A stretch of DNA of 64,000 nucleotides from UBA7672 sp030824255 (GTDB lineage Bacteria; Pseudomonadota; Alphaproteobacteria; Caulobacterales; Hyphomonadaceae), in the NCBI GenBank assembly GCA_942493305.1, contig OW818686.1, positions 3,596,001-3,660,000 of the forward strand, given 5' to 3'. Both the position numbers and the translations under genes were made by a program. Shown in pieces: positions 27,644 to 35,388 of the stretch (positions are counted from its first letter, which is position 1; each line of letters starts with the position of its first letter). Under the pieces are notes generated by a model. It searched no databases. It saw nothing but the letters and a program-made list of their open reading frames with translations, and had not been told where the DNA came from.

Positions 27644-28991
27644 ACGCCTGCACGAGGCGGTCGCGCGCCTTCTCGCCGCCGATGAGCAGCAGCATCCGGT
27701 CCATCTCGGGACCATGCTCCTGATCGGTCAGCACGCGGCGCAGCGGCATGAACAGCCCCTTGCCCTTCCGGCCGGTCTTGGCCTTCACGGTGTCGACCCA
27801 CGCCTTCCAGGTTTCCAGCGTCACTTCGCCAGCCGGGAACAGCGCCGCCGCCTCGGTGATGAAAGCGCGGTCCTCGGATTCGAGATTCGGTCCAGTCAGG
27901 CCTCCGCCGTAGACGACCGCCAGCCACAGCCCGGCATCCTGCACGCTCTTCAGGTTGCCCTTTACCGTATCCCAGAACTCCGGCGTCGCCTTGTCGCCAT
28001 AGGCCAGCCTTGCCAGGCGCGGCTGCACCGTCTCGAAGCTCATCGCATGAACCAGCTGCGCGTTGAGTCCGTTCAGTTCGTTCTCGTCGAAACGCGCCGG
28101 CGCCCGGCCCATCTTCGAGAACGAGAACTCCATCGCCAGCTGCTGCAGGCTCTCGCGCACCTCGACCGGATCCGACGTGCCGATCTTCGCCAGAAGCGAC
28201 AGCAACGCCAACGGTTCATACCCGTCATTGCGCAGCTGCTCCGCCGATAGCGAACCCAGCCGCTTCGACAGGCCCTGCCCGTCCGCACCAATAAGCAACG
28301 GCATGTGCGCCATCTCCGGCGGCTTGGCGCCCAGCGCGAGGAAGATCTCGATCTGCGCGCCGGAATTGGTCACGTGATCTTCGCCACGGATCACATGCGT
28401 GATCTTCGCGTCCACATCGTCCACCACCGACGGCATCGTGTAGAGGAAGGAGCCATCCTCGCGGATCAACACAGGGTCAGACACGGAAGACGTATCAATC
28501 GACTGCTGTCCGCGTACGAGGTCATTCCACTCGGCGCGACCGCCCGACAATTTGAAGCGCCAGTGCGGCTTGCGCCCCTGAGCCTCCAGCTCGTTGCGCT
28601 GCTCTTCCGTCAGCTCCAGCGCGGCGCGGTCATACACCGGCGGCTTGCCGCGGCTCTGCGCGATCTTCTTGCGGCGCTCCAGCTCCTCGGGGCTCTCATA
28701 GCAGGGATAGAGAAGGCCCTTGGCCTTCAGTTCCTCGGCCGCCGCCGTATAGCGCTCGAACCGCTCCGACTGCTTGAACGTCTCGTCCCACGTCATGCCC
28801 AGCCAGGTGAGGTCGGCACGAATGCCATCCTCATTCTCCTTGGTGGAGCGCTCGAGGTCCGTATCGTCGATCCGCAGAACGAAAATGCCGCCCTGCTCCT
28901 TGGCGAACAACCAGTTCGCCAGAGCGGTGCGTATATTCCCCACGTGCAGCTTGCCCGTGGGCGAGGGTGCGAAGCGGACTTTGACGGTCAT
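27636..28991 (-). CDS. gltX: Glutamyl-tRNA synthetase
   Basis: The 451-residue class I synthetase charges tRNA-Glu. The HIGH-type motif is FAPSPTGKLHVGNIRTALAN and the KMSKS-type motif is GQGLSKRLGSLS. RGEDHVTNSGAQIEIFLALG and YTMPSVVDDVDAKITHVIRG are also typical. The frame stays open to 29051, but the ATG at 28991 (MTVKVRFAPSPTG) is the normal start; upstream residues have no family match. Alphaproteobacteria often carry two gltX genes, one acting on tRNA-Gln; which this is cannot be told. Confidence 0.95.
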   Translation of the reverse strand: MTVKVRFAPSPTGKLHVGNIRTALANWLFAKEQGGIFVLRIDDTDLERSTKENEDGIRADLTWLGMTWDETFKQSERFERYTAAAEELKAKGLLYPCYESPEELERRKKIAQSRGKPPVYDRAALELTEEQRNELEAQGRKPHWRFKLSGGRAEWNDLVRGQQSIDTSSVSDPVLIREDGSFLYTMPSVVDDVDAKITHVIRGEDHVTNSGAQIEIFLALGAKPPEMAHMPLLIGADGQGLSKRLGSLSAEQLRNDGYEPLALLSLLAKIGTSDPVEVRESLQQLAMEFSFSKMGRAPARFDENELNGLNAQLVHAMSFETVQPRLARLAYGDKATPEFWDTVKGNLKSVQDAGLWLAVVYGGGLTGPNLESEDRAFITEAAALFPAGEVTLETWKAWVDTVKAKTGRKGKGLFMPLRRVLTDQEHGPEMDRMLLLIGGEKARDRLVQASA

Positions 28992-29084
28992 GAGCACAAA
29001 TTCCGGGCTGTTTTCCGGGTATCGGACGGATGCCGGGATGCATGTACCCATCCGCCCCCGCTTGGCAAGCGAGGCCAGCCGCAG

Positions 29085-30065
29085 CTAGCCAAACGCGGCC
29101 GTATTCCGGGCAACCAGCGCACTTAAGAGCGTCGCATCGAAGTTTCGGGCCCCATAGTCGATGGAGAAGGACTGCAGGCGGGACAGCAGGTTCACCCCCA
29201 CAATCATGGCCGGCTCCTCTTTCAGGCCCCAGAGGTCGAAGATCGGCGCCTCCGCCGCCACGCACCCAGCCTCCTTCACCGAGAAGGCCCGCAGGTCTAC
29301 CCGTGGCAGGGAAATGAACTGGCCCAGCATCTTGTGCCCGGTCACCCCGAAGATCCGCACATTGTCTACCCGCGCCAGCCGGGGATGCTCCCGGCGCAGG
29401 GCATCGCTCAGCGCCATGTTCGCAATGCAGTTCTGCGCGCCGGTATCGAGCATCAGCCTGGCTTTAACCGCGCCCACGCGTCCGTCGATTTCCGCCAGCA
29501 GGCCATTGCGCACGCGCATGTTCGAACGCCCTGCAAGGCTATTGGTCATCCGCCTTGCGGGCTCAACGCTGACCTTCCTTTCCGGAATGCGGAACACCAG
29601 CCGCCGGCCCGCGAACACGTCGGCGCCGAGAATTCCATCCACCACGGCGATGTTGTCGTCTGACAGCACAGCCACGCGCAGGTTCTCTCGCGAGACAATG
29701 CCACACTGCAGCTTGTCGAAATAGGCGACCGGCATCTCCGCCATGCCCGTCGTGCCCGCCACCATCGCCAGGCCTGCCTCGGGCAAGCCCAGCGTTGCCA
29801 GATGCCGGTGCGCGATCACGGTTGTCGTCGATCCCGTATCGACCATGAACTTGAACGGCCCCTTGCCGTTCACGATCACCTCGGCGGTCGGCCGGCCGTA
29901 CATGTCGACCCATGCATCGGGCAGGTAATCGATCTCGCCATCGGCTGCCACGCCAAGGCGGGTGCCGGTCATCACTGGCGCCTGCGGTATCTGTTGGGCC
30001 AATGCAGTTCCGGCAAAACCAAGTGCCGGAACCGCACACAGCACGCCTCGCCGTGTCAGCTGCAT
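29085..30065 (-). CDS. Retropepsin-like aspartic protease, exported (copy 1)
   Basis: The 326-residue protein begins with a Tat-like signal (MQLTRRGVLCAVPALGFAGTALA; twin Arg then hydrophobic core). Two retroviral-type aspartic protease repeats follow, each with a catalytic motif: MVDTGSTTTVIAHRHL (~95) and MLDTGAQNCIANMAL (~215). Both Asp residues are present, so one chain could form a pepsin-like active site. LSRLQSFSIDYGARNFDATLL is near the C terminus. The next upstream gene is a clear paralogue with the same layout. An in-frame upstream ATG at 30089 is less likely because it would precede the signal peptide. Confidence 0.85.
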   Translation of the reverse strand: MQLTRRGVLCAVPALGFAGTALAQQIPQAPVMTGTRLGVAADGEIDYLPDAWVDMYGRPTAEVIVNGKGPFKFMVDTGSTTTVIAHRHLATLGLPEAGLAMVAGTTGMAEMPVAYFDKLQCGIVSRENLRVAVLSDDNIAVVDGILGADVFAGRRLVFRIPERKVSVEPARRMTNSLAGRSNMRVRNGLLAEIDGRVGAVKARLMLDTGAQNCIANMALSDALRREHPRLARVDNVRIFGVTGHKMLGQFISLPRVDLRAFSVKEAGCVAAEAPIFDLWGLKEEPAMIVGVNLLSRLQSFSIDYGARNFDATLLSALVARNTAAFG

Positions 30066-30193
30066 GATGGGCGTCCTCCCGCCCGCCACCTTTTTTGGCG
30101 GCTTGTTATGGACGGGAGCATGATCCTCGCCGGCAGGCCCCGCAAGGCGCCGCGTCAGTCATGTCATCACATTCCGCTCAAGCGATCCCCCGC

Positions 30194-31138
30194 TCAAGCG
30201 ATCGCCATGAACTCGCGCCCGATATGAACGGCCGCCAGTTTGGCGTCGAAAGTCCGCGCGCCATAGTCGATCGAGAAAGAGTCCAGTCGCGACAGCAGGT
30301 CAATCCCGACGATCATCGCAGGTTCGCTGTTCAGGTTCCACATTTCGAACACTGGAACATCAGCAGCGATGCAGGTTGCGTCTTCCACCGTGAACGCCTG
30401 CATGTCCACTTTGGGCAGGTAAATCAGCTGCCCCAAGACCGCTTGTCCTGTCACGCCATAGACGCGCGCACCGCTGAGCCGCCGATACCTCGGATACCGC
30501 TGGAGCAGCACCGCATTCAGCGGCGCATTCGCCACTGAACTCTTCGCGCCTGTGTCCAGCATCAAACGCGTCGCGATATTGCCGACGCGCCCGCTGATCT
30601 CTGCGAGCAATCCATTCCGCACGCGAATGTCGCCCGATGTCGCCGTCCGCGCCTGACGCCTGCTCGGCTCGATGCGAACAACCTTCTCGCGAATGTCGAA
30701 CACAAGCCGGCGCCCTGCAAAGACATCCCCGCCAAGAATGCCAACCTCCCGTCCGAGGCTTCGGCCCGGCAGAACGGCAACGCGCAGATCGCGTTGATCC
30801 ACCACGCCGGCCTGAAGCCGCACAAGCTCCACCAGCGGCGCGATCACGGACCCCGTGGCCCCGATCACCGTGACGCGCCCCAGATTCTCCGCGCCCAGCG
30901 AGGCCGCAAGTTCTTCCGAGATCACCGTAGTCGCAGAACCGGTATCGACAAGAAACTGGAACGGCCCGGCGCCGTTGATCATCACCGACGCCGTGGGCCG
31001 GCCATGAATGTCGACCCATGAGTCGATGGCGTAGTCGGGCGCCGCTTCTCCCGCGACAGGTTGCTGTGCAAACGCCGGCGCGGCCAGCCCCAGCACCGGC
31101 AAAGCGGCCAGCAATCCACGCCGGGTCAGTGTGCTCAT
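30194..31138 (-). CDS. Retropepsin-like aspartic protease, exported (copy 2)
   Basis: The 314-residue paralogue of the neighbouring gene has a signal peptide MSTLTRRGLLAALPVLGLAAPAFAQQ, first catalytic motif LVDTGSATTVISEEL and second motif MLDTGAKSSVANAPL. It shares DSWVDIHGRPTASVMINGAGPFQF and LLSRLDSFSIDYGARTFDAKL with copy 1. Start is placed at the ATG before the signal peptide rather than at the frame's upstream start at 31204, which overlaps the MAPEG gene. The stop of the upstream MAPEG gene lies five bases before the start, suggesting one operon. Confidence 0.85.
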   Translation of the reverse strand: MSTLTRRGLLAALPVLGLAAPAFAQQPVAGEAAPDYAIDSWVDIHGRPTASVMINGAGPFQFLVDTGSATTVISEELAASLGAENLGRVTVIGATGSVIAPLVELVRLQAGVVDQRDLRVAVLPGRSLGREVGILGGDVFAGRRLVFDIREKVVRIEPSRRQARTATSGDIRVRNGLLAEISGRVGNIATRLMLDTGAKSSVANAPLNAVLLQRYPRYRRLSGARVYGVTGQAVLGQLIYLPKVDMQAFTVEDATCIAADVPVFEMWNLNSEPAMIVGIDLLSRLDSFSIDYGARTFDAKLAAVHIGREFMAIA

Positions 31139-31143
31139 GCTGG

Positions 31144-31554
31144 CTAGGCCGCCGGCAACGCGGCCACCAGCAACAGCACGATCCCCGCCATCGCCACAGC
31201 CCACGCCACGGTCCGCACCAGCGGCAGCCCCGTCGCATAAATAGGCAGGTAAGCCAGCCTGCCCCAGAAATAGAGCTGCGCGCCCAGTGGCCCCAACTCG
31301 CTGCTGCCGCCGCTCATTGCCTCAACCAGCACGGCGCCAATGAAAAGGGGCAGCGTCTCGACATAGTTCTTCCACGCGCGATCCAGCCGCCCGCCCACCG
31401 CATTGATTGGAGGCGCCCCATCATCGCGTGGACCCGCGGCCCACTTCATGCCGCGCTGCCCCACCGACGTTACGGCAGCCGCCACGAGATAGACGAAGCC
31501 GAGCACAAGGCTCGCCCACAGCATGGTCATTTCTGTAGACCCAAGATCCGGCAT
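31144..31554 (-). CDS. MAPEG-family membrane protein (copy 1)
   Basis: The 136-residue protein has four hydrophobic segments and the MAPEG pattern: MTMLWASLVLGFVYLVAAAV, DRAWKNYVETLPLFIGAVLVEA, GAQLYFWGRLAYLPIYATGLPLVRTVAW. Eukaryotic relatives handle eicosanoids and glutathione; bacterial members are mostly uncharacterised. It is a close tandem paralogue of the next gene (identical first 14 residues MPDLGSTEMTMLWA), which points to recent duplication. Confidence 0.85.
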   Translation of the reverse strand: MPDLGSTEMTMLWASLVLGFVYLVAAAVTSVGQRGMKWAAGPRDDGAPPINAVGGRLDRAWKNYVETLPLFIGAVLVEAMSGGSSELGPLGAQLYFWGRLAYLPIYATGLPLVRTVAWAVAMAGIVLLLVAALPAA

Positions 31555-31648
31555 GTCTCTATCTCCTGCATTGCATGAGGAAAGCTACGCCTCGCCACCG
31601 GCAGCACAACCGGCGCCGTCGCGTCATCCGTCCTGGCTATTTGCGCGC

Positions 31649-32059
31649 TTACAGGCCCGGCACACACGCCAGCAGCAACAGCAATATCCCGGCAATCGAC
31701 ACCAACCATGATGCCGTCCGCGCATACGGCAATGCGCTCGCATAAGCCGGTAGGTAGATCATGCGCGCCCAGAAATAGAGCTGCGCCCCCAGCGGCGCGA
31801 GCCCGCTGTCATGTCCCGCGACTGCTTCCACCAGCACCGCGCCCACGAAGATCGGCAGCGTCTCGAGATAATTCTTCCAGGCTCGTTCCAGCCGCACTGC
31901 CAGCGGCCCCGCGTCCGAAGCCGCCTCATCACGCGACCCCAGCGCCCAGCCTAATCCGCGCTTGGCGACGTTCGCGACATCAGCCGCAAGCAGATAGGCG
32001 AACCCCAGTACGAGGCTCGCCCACAGCATGGTCATTTCGGTGGATCCCAAGTCCGGCAT
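31649..32059 (-). CDS. MAPEG-family membrane protein (copy 2)
   Basis: The second 136-residue MAPEG protein has the same length and same ends as its downstream paralogue (MPDLGSTEMTMLWASLVLGFAYL; GAQLYFWARMIYLPAYASALPYARTASW). The central loop and the second helix differ (GSRDEAASDAGPLAVRLERAWKNYLETLPIFVGAVLVEA). The genes are 94 bp apart. Duplication followed by divergence is likely; functional difference is unknown. Confidence 0.85.
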   Translation of the reverse strand: MPDLGSTEMTMLWASLVLGFAYLLAADVANVAKRGLGWALGSRDEAASDAGPLAVRLERAWKNYLETLPIFVGAVLVEAVAGHDSGLAPLGAQLYFWARMIYLPAYASALPYARTASWLVSIAGILLLLLACVPGL

Positions 32060-32137
32060 GCGTCACTCCCCTTTTGCGGGGCGGAAGCTAGGCCGAGCCA
32101 GAAGAAGCGCAACGACGCCAAAGGTCGTTGACGCAGA

Positions 32138-32359
32138 TTACTTCGCGCGCGTGATAGCCTTGATCGCCAGCGGCGGCAGGCCCGAACGTTCAGAGATGGT
32201 GCGGTCCTGTTCCTCGATCGCGCTGCGGATCGCCTTGTCGCGATCATACGGGTCTTCGACCGCATCCAGTGGAACCTTGCGGTTCGACTTCTGGCTACCG
32301 TCTTCGTAGGTCACGTTGAACAGGACGAATTCAGTGCGAGCCGTCGGCTTCTTAGCCAT
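32138..32359 (-). CDS. Small conserved hypothetical protein, 73 aa
   Basis: The protein is short, charged and soluble: MAKKPTARTEFVLFNVTYEDG, then SNRKVPLDAVEDPYDRDKAIRSAIEEQDR, ending PPLAIKAITRAK. The mix of acidic and basic residues and the clean start near a plausible ribosome site (GGAGTCTCCCC on the minus strand) support a real gene. I cannot assign a family with confidence. Confidence 0.6.
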   Translation of the reverse strand: MAKKPTARTEFVLFNVTYEDGSQKSNRKVPLDAVEDPYDRDKAIRSAIEEQDRTISERSGLPPLAIKAITRAK

Positions 32360-32486
32360 GGGGAGACTCCGTGGGCTGGCGCGAATTGAGGATCAGCGGA
32401 TCAATCCGCGCCGCTCATCTGGCATGGGACAACGAAATCGCAAGGGGTTGCGACGTCCCAGCGCTGCAATTGCCTGTTTTGGGCGG

Positions 32487-33467
32487 TTAAGCCGCGGCTG
32501 TGACCGGCATGGCGCAGCCCTCGACGAGTTCCGCCATTGCCGCCGCGCGGGCGCCAACGCCGCCGGTGATAACCGGAGCCGCGCGGCCTTGGATCGCCGC
32601 GACAAAAGCCTCGTCAGCCGCCTTGAGCGGATCCGGCAGGATCGCCGAAACGTCGGCGCGGATGTCGAACTTCGTGGTGTTCTTCACTTCGCGCGTGATG
32701 AAGTCGATCTCGACCACGCCCGTGGCGTATTCGATCCGCATCCAGCGCTCACGCTTCTCGGCGCAACGCGAAGCCGTCAGCTTGGCGTGGCCGTTGTTCG
32801 CAAAGTGCAGCTCAGCCGAAGCATGGTCCAACAGGCGCGTGTGCGCCGAATAGCCCGTGCCGTCAGCGCCTTTGACGTCGCCGCCAAACAGCTCGGCAGT
32901 GAGGTCGAGGTCGTGGATCATAAGGTCGAAAACGACCGAAACGTCTTCGCAGCGGCCTTCCGGCGAGGCGGGGCCCATGCGCACGCCTTCGATGCGCTTC
33001 GGACGCTCGCCCGTGGAGAACAGGCCCATCGCTTCGAACACCAGACGCTCCTGGTGACCGACCGAGAGAACGAGGTCGCGATCAAGCGCCAGCTTGGCCA
33101 GTGCGCGAGCTTCTTGACCGGTCAGCGCGAGGGGCTTCTCGACGAGCGCATGCTTGCCGGCTTCCAGCGCCTTGCGCGTCAGCATGGCGTGGCTGGAGGC
33201 GGGGGTCGCGATGACCAGCGCATCGCACGCATCAGCCAGTTCCTCGAAGGAACCGAACACGCGGCCCTGGCCAATCTTGGCGATCTGCTTGCCGGCAGCT
33301 TCAGCATTGAGGTCGAACATGCCGACGAATTCGGCATAGTCGCTGCCAGCGAATTTCTGGGCGTGATAGCCGCCGAACACGCCCGCGCCCACAACGCCAA
33401 CCCGGACTTTGCCCTGGTGGTTTCCGACAACGGTGGCTGTTCTGGCCGAGGTTTCGATACGCTTCAC
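32487..33467 (-). CDS. Gfo/Idh/MocA-family NAD(P)-dependent oxidoreductase
   Basis: The 326-residue protein has the Rossmann motif VRVGVVGAGVFGGYHAQKFA and the Gfo/Idh/MocA signature ALVEKPLALTGQEARALAKLA (EKP with the catalytic Lys), then MIHDLDLTAELFGGDV. These enzymes oxidise or reduce sugars and polyols; substrate is unknown. GTG at 33467 (VKRIETSARTA) has GGAGGG about nine bases upstream. An upstream frame start at 33557 would add 30 residues with no similarity to the family. Confidence 0.88.
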   Translation of the reverse strand: MKRIETSARTATVVGNHQGKVRVGVVGAGVFGGYHAQKFAGSDYAEFVGMFDLNAEAAGKQIAKIGQGRVFGSFEELADACDALVIATPASSHAMLTRKALEAGKHALVEKPLALTGQEARALAKLALDRDLVLSVGHQERLVFEAMGLFSTGERPKRIEGVRMGPASPEGRCEDVSVVFDLMIHDLDLTAELFGGDVKGADGTGYSAHTRLLDHASAELHFANNGHAKLTASRCAEKRERWMRIEYATGVVEIDFITREVKNTTKFDIRADVSAILPDPLKAADEAFVAAIQGRAAPVITGGVGARAAAMAELVEGCAMPVTAAA

Positions 33468-34022
33468 TACACACACCCTCCGACACAGCCCCTCCTCCAG
33501 ACTAGAAAGGAAGCGGGCTCGACAGGCAGCAGATAGCCAATCTACGCACCCGCACAATCGCCTGGTCCATCAAGGTTGGTTACACCACATTTCAACGCAT
33601 ATACGTTTGATTTTACGATCTTTTTCCGCTTCAACCTGGGTGCGGCGTGATGGCGTGTTACGATTGTATCTCGACGTAATCGGTAACACTCCGTGAGAAC
33701 CAGCGCTTCAACCTCTGCGGGAGACGCCCGGCCCGGAATCACCAATCGGGGAGTCAGCAATCTGGGCTGGATTTCACCGGCACATATCGGCTACCACCCA
33801 GCCATCGAAGTATCGAGCGGGTGGCCATGAGCCTCCTTTGCTCCAAGTTGAGCGAAGGAAACCGCATAATGCTCGTGAATCCCTGCTAGCATCCCCATAT
33901 CCGGCGCGGGATTGATCCCCGCCGTCCCGTTCCCTCTATCGCGTTCCCGCCGCGCTTGATGCGGGCGTATGTCAGCCTCCGGTCGCCCATGCGTGACCGC
34001 CTTGTGAAAGAAGACCCAGCCT
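33468..34022. other. Long intergenic region (555 bp) with inverted repeats
   Basis: No gene is supported here. An imperfect inverted repeat GTTACGATT...AATC-G-GTAAC occupies 33657-33687, in an AT-richer patch that could hold a promoter for the MocA-like gene or be a regulator site. A second hairpin GCGGG-ATTGATC-CCCGC lies at 33906-33922. Small frames (e.g. minus 33542-33760) lack ribosome sites and coding character. Confidence 0.4.
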
Positions 34023-34931
34023 ATGGCCCGCCTGTTCGACAGCTATGTGATCGTGGACTGGAGCGCCGCCTCCAAACCCGCCACGGGCGCCGACTCCATC
34101 TGGATCGGCGCGCTCACGCCGGACTCGCGCCTGAAGCTCGCCTTCAAGGCGTCGAACCCGCCCACGCGCGCCAAGGCCATCGAGGAACTGACGGAACTTC
34201 TCGGCCGCTGCATCAAGCGCGGCGATCGCGTTTTCCTCGGCGTGGACTTCCCGCTTGGCTTCCCGGCCGGCACGTCCAGCGCGCTCAAGCTCAAGGGCGA
34301 TGCGCCCTGGCGTTCGATGCGCGACTTCCTCCTCAAGGAGATGAAGGACAAGCCGGACAACTCGAACAATCGCTTCGCGCTCGCGTCGCGGATGAACCGC
34401 CTTATCTCCGAGGGCCCCTTCCCGTTCTGGGGCTGCTCGAAGAAGGACGAGCTTACGACTCTTTCGATCAAGAAAGTGCGCGAGCACGGACCGAAGGACA
34501 TCCAGGAATTCCGCGTGACCGAGAACCATGCTGCCGACACCCGCAAGGTCCGTCCGCAACCGGTATGGAAAATCGCTTATGCGGGCGCCGTCGGCGGCCA
34601 GACGCTCACCGGCGTTCCCGCGATCGAACGTCTGCGCGCAACCTTCCCGGGACTGCGCGTGTGGCCATTCGAACTGCCGCTGGGCAAGCTCGACAATGAT
34701 GGTCTCGGCGATGCGCGCATCGTCGTGTCCGAGATATATCCCGCGCTTGTCGGCACGCAGGTCGGCGCGAACGAGATCAAGGACGAAGCGCAGGTTCGCA
34801 CGATGGCCGAGTGGTTCGCAGAGCGTGACGTGAGCGGAAAGCTCGGCGCACTGTTCGCTACGGAAGCCAAGCTTACGGACGCGGAACATAACGCCGTGAC
34901 GCAAGAGGAAGGCTGGATCCTCGGGACCTGA
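34023..34931 (+). CDS. Conserved hypothetical protein of a family sometimes labelled CbiG-like or MGD-synthesis
   Basis: The 302-residue protein begins DSYVIVDWSAASKPATGADSIWIG, the signature of an alphaproteobacterial family that databases often label 'cobalamin biosynthesis CbiG' or 'molybdopterin guanine dinucleotide synthesis' without clear proof. The VDWSA start and DRVFLGVDFPLGFP are reminiscent of an RNase H-like (DUF429-type) fold, which is inference. No cobalamin or molybdopterin genes are nearby. The true reaction should be treated as unknown. Confidence 0.75.
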   Translation: MARLFDSYVIVDWSAASKPATGADSIWIGALTPDSRLKLAFKASNPPTRAKAIEELTELLGRCIKRGDRVFLGVDFPLGFPAGTSSALKLKGDAPWRSMRDFLLKEMKDKPDNSNNRFALASRMNRLISEGPFPFWGCSKKDELTTLSIKKVREHGPKDIQEFRVTENHAADTRKVRPQPVWKIAYAGAVGGQTLTGVPAIERLRATFPGLRVWPFELPLGKLDNDGLGDARIVVSEIYPALVGTQVGANEIKDEAQVRTMAEWFAERDVSGKLGALFATEAKLTDAEHNAVTQEEGWILGT

Positions 34932-34938
34932 CCTGACC

Positions 34939-34980
34939 GGATTCTTGCGACATGCCGCGACGTCTGGTCTTGAAGAATCC
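34939..34980. repeat. 8-bp inverted repeat between the conserved gene and hupB
   Basis: GGATTCTT (34939-34946) and AAGAATCC (34973-34980) are perfect complements with a 26-base loop. They start eight bases after the stop codon of the upstream gene and may form its 3' end or a regulator site. Confidence 0.35.
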
Positions 34981-35001
34981 GCTGCTTTAGCGCCCGATCT
35001 G

Positions 35002-35030
35002 GGTTGAGCCGCTTCATGGCGGCCTCAACC
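35002..35030 (+). promoter_or_regulatory. Stable hairpin in the HU leader
   Basis: GGTTGAG-CCGC pairs with GCGG-C-CTCAACC around a six-base loop (11 bp, one bulged C), followed by TTT. It ends only 15 bases before the HU start codon and just before the ribosome site GGGGAAGG. It could be a terminator for upstream readthrough or a leader element affecting HU translation. Confidence 0.5.
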
Positions 35031-35045
35031 TTTGGGGAAGGTGCT

Positions 35046-35315
35046 ATGAACAAGTCCGACCTGATCAAGTCGATCGCCGACAACCAGGGCCTCAAGCTCA
35101 CCGAAGCCACGCGTCTGGTCGACGCTGTCTTCGATACCATCACGAACAACCTCAAGCGCGGCGAACAGGTCGCGATCTCGGGCTTCGGAACCTTCGTCAC
35201 GAAAACGCGCGCCGCGCGCGACGGTCGCAATCCCGCAACCGGGATGACGATCAAGATCCCTGCCCGCACGACGATGGCCTTCAAGCCTGCCGCTGCGATG
35301 AAGGATCTGAAATAG
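35046..35315 (+). CDS. hupB: HU-family DNA-binding protein
   Basis: The 89-residue histone-like protein has the HU/IHF signature (GEQVAISGFGTFVTKTRAARDGRNPATG) and the DNA-contact arm PATGMTIKIPARTTMAFKP. It compacts and bends DNA as a dimer. The ATG at 35046 has GGGGAAGG seven bases upstream and gives the normal HU length. An in-frame upstream ATG at 35004 would translate through the leader hairpin and is rejected. Gene symbol is by family. Confidence 0.93.
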   Translation: MNKSDLIKSIADNQGLKLTEATRLVDAVFDTITNNLKRGEQVAISGFGTFVTKTRAARDGRNPATGMTIKIPARTTMAFKPAAAMKDLK

Positions 35316-35388
35316 CGCCGGCAGAATTCGCACGCGCTATGGCGTCACGCTGCGACTAAGGTTTCTCCGCGCCTCAGCGTGGTGAGTT

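Noticed and set aside
33542..33760. 72-codon minus-strand frame upstream of the MocA-like gene
   Set aside because: No ribosome site, no similarity pattern, and it overlaps the likely promoter region.
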